This document shows positions 3,760-5,520 of a stretch of DNA of 5,520 nt, one piece after another. Below the pieces are notes generated by a model. The model did not search any database. It worked only from the letters and a program-made list of their open reading frames with translations, and was not told the origin of the DNA. This stretch comes from Actinomycetota bacterium (GTDB lineage: Bacteria > Actinomycetota > Actinomycetes > Mycobacteriales > Jatrophihabitantaceae), in assembly GCA_019241805.1 (NCBI GenBank), contig JAFAWL010000192.1, forward strand, positions 1 through 5,520, read 5' to 3'. Both the position numbers and the translations under genes were made by a program. Positions within the stretch are counted from its first letter, which is position 1; every line of letters begins with the position of its first letter.

Positions 3760-5520
3760 CTACTGGTCTTGTTTGATGACGTCGGCCAATTCCAAGATGC
3801 GGGCGGGCGGCAGGTACTGAAAGTTCACCGTGCCGCCGAACGGTGCAAGTGCGTCTTCGATCGCGTTAGTGATCGCCGCCGGCGCGATGAGGAGGCCACC
3901 TTCACCGACACCCCGATACGAGACCTCTTCGTTCGGCTCGAACTCCATGTGGTCGATCTCGATGTGCGGAACCTCGCTCGCCGTCGGGACGAGGTAGTCC
4001 ATGAAGGAGCCGGCGAGGTAATTGGCCTCGTTGTCGTACGCCGACCATTCGTAGAGCACTTCGCCGACACCCTGCGCGATGCCACCGCGGATCTGGCCTT
4101 CGACGACGGCCGGGTTGACCATCCGCCCACAGTCCTCGGACACGACGTAGCGCAGGATCTTCACCAGACCGGTCTCAAGGTCTAGCTCGACAACGCAGAG
4201 ATGGGTGCCGTCGGACCAGCCACCCTTCCCGCCGTCGTAGGTCTCCTCAGCTTCAAGTTCGGTGTCGACCTCGAACTCGTCCGGCTGCTCATATGCACGG
4301 GACGCAACCTCCGCCAGTGCCACGCCCACGCTGGGCACGCCAACCGGATGGATGTACCCGCCTTCGATGACGAGGTCGCCCGGGTCGGCTTCCAGCAACT
4401 CGCCAGCCATAGCCAGGGCCTTCTTCTTGACTGCGCGCGTCGACTGCAAGACCGAGCCGCTGGCCATGGTCGCCGCGCGACTGCCGCCGGTGCCGATCAT
4501 GGCGTACGGGGTGTTCGACGTGTCGCCGTGATAGATGCGCACCCGATCGAACGGGATGCCCATCTCGTCCGAAGCGACTTGCGCGAGCGTTGTCTCGTGG
4601 CTTTGACCGTGTGGCGCTTGAGTCGTGAACACGCTCAAGCTGCCGTCTGCTTCCAGACGAGCGACCGACGTCTCTTTCTGCGGCCGATTACCGGTGGGCC
4701 CCGGTGCGGCCTCCAGGAACGTACCGAACCCGATGCCGAAGCACCGGCCTTCGGCTCGCGCCGCCTCTTGTTCCTTTCGCAGACTCGCGTAGTCGGCTCG
4801 TTCGAGCACCCGATCCAACGAGGCCGCACAAGAATTGTCGAGCAACGTGCTTCCGCTCAGCATGCTGGCCGAACCATCGTTGGGAGCGAAGTTGCGGCGC
4901 CGAACATCGGCCGGATCGATTCCGAGCTTGCGTCCGATCACGTCGAACATTCGCTCGCGCGCCCACGTTTCCATGGCCCAAGGCGCGCGGTAAGCGTTGT
5001 ACGTGCATTTATTGCTGGCGATGACTCTCGAATGCAAACTCAATGCCTTGAAGGCATAAGGACCGGACATCATCGTGGCGATCGTTCCGATGATGCCGCC
5101 GCCGAAGAAGGGAAGCGCGGGGTAAGCACCCTGGTCCAGGACGAGATCGCCGCGCAGCGCGAGCACGGTGCCGTCGTTCTTGACCGCGGCTTGGAGCTCG
5201 AGGCGCTCCTCACGTGCCTGCCCGGACGTCAGGAGATGCTCGTTGCGGTCCTCGATCCACTTGACCGGTCGGCCGGTCCAATAGGAAGCCGCGCAGACCG
5301 CAAGGTCTTCTCGGAAGATCGCAATCTTCAGCCCGAAGGCGCCACCGATATCGCCGTTTACGCTGCGAGTCTTCTCCAGCGGGATGCCGAGCGCCTCTGA
5401 CATGTAGCCACGCATGCTGTGCGGCGATTGCGTTCCGGTGAAGTACACGAGATCACCGGTCGCGTTGTCGTACTCGGCGACGCCGCCACGGCCCTCCATC
5501 GGGATCTGGGCGACGCGATG
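3760..5520 (-). CDS. Molybdopterin-binding large subunit of a xanthine dehydrogenase/CoxL-family hydroxylase, N-terminus beyond window
   Basis: The visible part is 586 residues and enters the window mid-gene; the family runs to about 770-800, so roughly 190 N-terminal residues are missing. Conserved elements, numbered from the window edge: TQSPHSMRGY (30-39), the molybdopterin loop GGAFGLK (59-65), the active-site loop NAYRAPWAMET (175-185), PHGQSHETTLAQ (303-314), HGDTSNTPY (331-339), GTGGSR (343-348), EDCGRMVNP (462-470), GQIRGGIAQGVGE (475-487) and GVGEGG (537-542) with the catalytic Glu540. Known role: hydroxylation at a carbon using water, with electrons leaving through the FeS and FAD subunits. 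The AYRAPW loop differs from AYRCSFR of form I CO dehydrogenase and from the common YRGxGR, so the substrate is probably an organic molecule, perhaps an N-heterocycle or aldehyde. The FAD (CoxM-like) and FeS (CoxS-like) subunits are not in the window. coxG follows 31 bp downstream in the same operon. Confidence 0.93.
   Translation of the reverse strand, partial: HRVAQIPMEGRGGVAEYDNATGDLVYFTGTQSPHSMRGYMSEALGIPLEKTRSVNGDIGGAFGLKIAIFREDLAVCAASYWTGRPVKWIEDRNEHLLTSGQAREERLELQAAVKNDGTVLALRGDLVLDQGAYPALPFFGGGIIGTIATMMSGPYAFKALSLHSRVIASNKCTYNAYRAPWAMETWARERMFDVIGRKLGIDPADVRRRNFAPNDGSASMLSGSTLLDNSCAASLDRVLERADYASLRKEQEAARAEGRCFGIGFGTFLEAAPGPTGNRPQKETSVARLEADGSLSVFTTQAPHGQSHETTLAQVASDEMGIPFDRVRIYHGDTSNTPYAMIGTGGSRAATMASGSVLQSTRAVKKKALAMAGELLEADPGDLVIEGGYIHPVGVPSVGVALAEVASRAYEQPDEFEVDTELEAEETYDGGKGGWSDGTHLCVVELDLETGLVKILRYVVSEDCGRMVNPAVVEGQIRGGIAQGVGEVLYEWSAYDNEANYLAGSFMDYLVPTASEVPHIEIDHMEFEPNEEVSYRGVGEGGLLIAPAAITNAIEDALAPFGGTVNFQYLPPARILELADVIKQDQ

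Noticed and set aside
4201..5400. 399-codon plus-strand frame opposite the Mo-hydroxylase gene
   Set aside because: It is antisense to a strongly conserved coding sequence; long opposite-strand frames are common in high-GC genes, and the product is His/Arg-rich without family resemblance.

Overview
The window is GC-rich, with coding third positions mostly G or C, GTG and TTG starts beside ATG, and Shine-Dalgarno-led genes. Together with the gene content (a Mo-hydroxylase large subunit, a membrane-anchored CoxG, an FCD-type GntR regulator and a divergent ETF beta subunit) this suggests a high-GC actinobacterium. That assignment rests on composition and family content only. The window looks like part of a catabolic cluster for an unidentified organic compound.

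Layout: (1) At the left edge, on the minus strand, is an electron-transfer flavoprotein beta subunit (etfB-like) cut by the window end. A 19-codon ORF with a very good Shine-Dalgarno and a TTG start lies directly before it and overlaps its start codon in an ATGA. (2) A divergent intergenic region (about 759-1234) holds several inverted repeats but no convincing gene. (3) A plus-strand GntR/FCD regulator (1235-1927) ends against a 9-bp hairpin, which separates it from (4) a minus-strand operon. In transcription order that operon runs: a molybdopterin-binding hydroxylase large subunit (CoxL/XdhA family, N-terminus beyond position 5520), a CoxG-like SRPBCC protein with a C-terminal membrane anchor, a short orphan coding tail that may be a gene remnant, and an alpha/beta hydrolase.

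How the parts may work together (inference): the Mo-hydroxylase oxidises an unknown substrate. Its active-site loop reads AYRAPW and lacks the cysteine loop of true CO dehydrogenase, so CO is unlikely to be the substrate. CoxG would tether the enzyme to the membrane or pass its electrons to quinone. The alpha/beta hydrolase would cleave a downstream intermediate. The ETF would carry electrons from a flavin dehydrogenase that is not in the window. The GntR protein sits between the two minus-strand blocks and is the obvious candidate local regulator. Its FCD domain appears to have lost most of the usual metal-ligand residues.

The most unusual observations are the leader-like ORF coupled to etfB with a hairpin upstream of it, the overlapping alternative hairpins in the divergent region, the degenerate ligand-binding site of the regulator, and the orphan coding tail between coxG and the hydrolase.
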